Shown: piece after piece, positions 62,346 through 64,000 of the stretch | How positions within the stretch are numbered: position 1 is the stretch's first letter | Layout of the letters: each line of letters opens with the position of its first letter | Origin: Niveibacterium umoris | Lineage (GTDB): Bacteria > Pseudomonadota > Gammaproteobacteria > Burkholderiales > Rhodocyclaceae | Length of the DNA: 64,000 bases | Reading direction: 5' to 3' | Assembly: GCF_014197015.1 (NCBI RefSeq) | Contig: NZ_JACIET010000001.1 | Coordinates: forward strand, 186,001 to 250,000 | The notes under the pieces: generated by a model | Told to the model about the DNA's origin: nothing | The model's database searches: none | Seen by the model: the letters and a program-made list of their open reading frames with translations, nothing else | Program-made: the position numbers and the translations under genes

Positions 62346-63763
62346 GCGTGCGCACGAACGTATTTGGAATGCTGCTTTGCCAGTTGGTCCTTGCGCTGGG
62401 TGTCTGGTCTGGTTCCGTTGCCGCTCGCGACTTGCCGGAGCTGGCGGATCTGGTGGACCGCTCGGCGCCGGCGGTCGTTAACGTAAGCACCGAGCAGATC
62501 CGTACTCGTGGCAAGCGTGCCGATTCGGATGCCAAGGATCCGATGCAGGAATGGTTTCGACGTTTCATGCCGAAGCATCCCCGGATTCCGCGCGATGAAG
62601 ATGAAGGCGATTCGATGGGCTCTGGCTTCATCATTTCCGCCGACGGCTACATCCTGACCAATGCGCATGTCGTGGAGGATGCCGATAGCATCCTTGTGCG
62701 ACTGACCGACAAACGGGAATTCCGTGGTCGCCTGATTGGCGCGGACAAGCGATCGGATGTGGCGCTGATCAAGATCGATGCCGTGGGCTTGCCAAGAGTT
62801 CCGGTAGGCGACAGCAGCAAGTTGCGGGTTGGCGACTGGGTCATGGCTATCGGTTCGCCATTCGGTTTCGATCACACCGTGACCGCGGGCATCGTGAGTG
62901 CCAAGGGGCGCTCCTTGCCCGACGAGTCTTTGGTCCCATTCATTCAGACTGACGTTGCGATCAACCCGGGCAATTCCGGTGGGCCGCTGTTCAATCTGAA
63001 AGGCGAAGTCGTGGGTATCAACTCGCAGATCTACAGCGAGACCGGCGGCTTCATGGGGCTTTCCTTTGCCATACCGATTGAAGTGGCAATGGACGTTCAG
63101 AATCAGCTGCGAACCTTTGGTCGGGTGACCCGCGGGCGAATCGGCGTGGTCATCCAGGAGGTCACCAAGGATGTGGCCGACAGTTTTGCCTTGAAGAGCC
63201 CGGTCGGGGCGCTGGTCAGCAGTGTGGAAAAAGGTGGACCCGCGGAGCGCGCGGGCGTTGCGATTGGCGATGTGATCCTGAAATTCGATAACAAGCCGGT
63301 CGCCACATCTTCCGACCTGCCTCGTCTGGTCGGGGCAACCCGGCCCGGCTCGCGCTCGTCAATGCAGGTTTGGCGCCGTGGCGCGGTCAAAGATGTGGCT
63401 TTGGTCGTTGAAGAGTTCGCCGATGAAGCGCCAGAACCGCGCCGCGTGCCACCCAAACGCGTGGAAGGCGCGGGGACCAATCGCCTCGGCTTGGTTGTGG
63501 CGCAACTTTCATCCGAGCAGCGACGCCACTATCGCGGCGAAATCGGGGTTTCCGTCAAGGATGTCCGAGGGGTCGCGGCGAGAGCGCAATTGCAGGGCGG
63601 GGACGTGATCCTGTCCGCCGCGCGCAAGGGGGCTCCGGTGGAGTTCCGCAACGTCGAGCAGTTCAACCGCTTTGCCGCCTCGATCGAGCAGGGCGAAAGT
63701 GTCTCGCTGCTGGTGCGTCGGGGCGATACACAGAGTTTTGTCAGTCTGCGGGTGCCAGAGTAG
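62342..63763 (+). CDS. mucD: periplasmic serine protease MucD (DegP/HtrA family)
   Basis: 473 residues from ATG 62342; a Sec signal ends at VAARDLP (about residue 27). Trypsin-like triad: His in LTNAHVVEDAD, Asp in KRSDVALIKID and Ser in NPGNSGGPLFN. Two PDZ domains follow (RGRIGVVIQEV..., then NRLGLVVAQL...). It degrades misfolded envelope proteins and damps sigma-E activity. Last gene of the rpoE operon. Confidence 0.95.
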   Translation: MSVRTNVFGMLLCQLVLALGVWSGSVAARDLPELADLVDRSAPAVVNVSTEQIRTRGKRADSDAKDPMQEWFRRFMPKHPRIPRDEDEGDSMGSGFIISADGYILTNAHVVEDADSILVRLTDKREFRGRLIGADKRSDVALIKIDAVGLPRVPVGDSSKLRVGDWVMAIGSPFGFDHTVTAGIVSAKGRSLPDESLVPFIQTDVAINPGNSGGPLFNLKGEVVGINSQIYSETGGFMGLSFAIPIEVAMDVQNQLRTFGRVTRGRIGVVIQEVTKDVADSFALKSPVGALVSSVEKGGPAERAGVAIGDVILKFDNKPVATSSDLPRLVGATRPGSRSSMQVWRRGAVKDVALVVEEFADEAPEPRRVPPKRVEGAGTNRLGLVVAQLSSEQRRHYRGEIGVSVKDVRGVAARAQLQGGDVILSAARKGAPVEFRNVEQFNRFAASIEQGESVSLLVRRGDTQSFVSLRVPE

Positions 63764-63831
63764 TCCTGAACCGCCGATCAATGGGCGTATCGGCTATACT
63801 CGCGCGTTCTCAAACCCGATGAATTCCTGAG

Positions 63832-63857
63832 AAGGGTGCGGCAACGCACCCTTTTTT
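63832..63857 (+). terminator. terminator/attenuator hairpin before lepA
   Basis: GGGTGCG (63834-63840), GCAA loop, CGCACCC (63845-63851), then TTTTTT. AA before and TT after extend the stem. It ends six bases before the lepA ATG. A -10-like TATACT lies at 63795-63800. It may end mucD transcription or act as an attenuator of lepA. Confidence 0.8.
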
Positions 63858-63863
63858 CGTGGC

Positions 63864-64000
63864 ATGCAGCACATCAGAAACTTTTCGATCATTGCCCATA
63901 TCGACCACGGCAAGTCTACGCTTGCCGACCGGCTCATCCAGCGTTGCGGCGGCCTTTCCGACCGTGAAATGGAGGCTCAGGTGCTCGATTCGATGGATAT
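63864..64000 (+). CDS. lepA: translation elongation factor 4, 3'-truncated
   Basis: The first 45 codons are present: [20 protein letters not shown], then [20 protein letters not shown], an exact LepA/EF4 N-terminus with the G1 P-loop. It runs off the window. No Shine-Dalgarno sequence is seen ahead of the ATG; the terminator U tract is six bases away. EF4 promotes ribosome back-translocation. Order mucD-lepA is standard. Confidence 0.93.
   Translation, partial: MQHIRNFSIIAHIDHGKSTLADRLIQRCGGLSDREMEAQVLDSMD

Noticed and set aside
1-64000. CRISPR array, IS element or prophage
   Set aside because: No spaced direct repeats, transposase, integrase or phage structural genes were seen.

Overview
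The window is a compact, GC-rich chromosomal segment from a betaproteobacterium. The order of the right half (rne | rluC-HAD-Rieske-sppA | maf | yceD-rpmF-plsX-fabHDG-acpP-fabF | nadB | rpoE-rseABC-mucD-lepA), together with an rsgA/M48/orn cluster, resembles the Rhodocyclales (Azoarcus/Thauera/Niveibacterium-like). This placement is inferred from gene content and synteny only. No insertion sequence, prophage, CRISPR array or rRNA gene was seen. The single tRNA is tRNA-Ser(GGA).

Left part (1-12.8 kb). A trio comes first: a degenerate-HATPase/DEDDh exonuclease (cut by the window edge), a CBS-DUF294 nucleotidyltransferase and a VC_2705-type sodium:solute symporter. The tRNA-Ser follows, with its own promoter and terminator. 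A six-gene minus-strand run (5.06-10.92 kb) then contains the most unusual gene of the window. It is a 992-residue protein that joins a TPR-like sensor region, an intact GGDEF diguanylate cyclase, a zinc-ribbon SIR2-like domain with altered catalytic residues, and a C-terminal opioid-growth-factor-receptor (OGFr)-like domain. It lies directly downstream of a cytosolic 5'-nucleotidase gene. A divergent WYL regulator and two small membrane proteins follow.

Middle (12.9-36.4 kb). This is an accessory-type metabolic region. It holds a secreted alpha/beta-hydrolase with a membrane-anchored partner, an MFS transporter, a GH5 lipoprotein, recQ (with a G-quadruplex-forming tract against its -10 box), a GNAT, DUF456, an APC permease, and a sensor kinase paired with a lipoprotein solute-binding protein. 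It continues with an SNase-like protein, a DUF3047 protein, a lysine catabolic pair (lysine 6-dehydrogenase-like plus aminoadipate semialdehyde dehydrogenase), a CBM48/esterase-like protein that lacks expected catalytic residues, rsgA, an M48 peptidase, orn and a GT39 transferase.

Right part (36.5-64 kb). This is mostly housekeeping: rpmE, a thioredoxin-like protein, tyrB, glpX, uvrB, a low-molecular-weight phosphatase, a Tat-type solute-binding protein, rne, rluC, sppA, maf, the phospholipid/fatty-acid operon, nadB, the envelope-stress sigma-E operon with its anti-sigma genes and MucD protease, and the start of lepA. Many genes in this part overlap by ATGA-type junctions, which points to translational coupling. 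The best-supported promoter is a TTGACA-N17-TATCAT pair ahead of yceD. Strong intrinsic terminators follow the tRNA, rpmE, tyrB, rne and rpmF; one more lies just before lepA.
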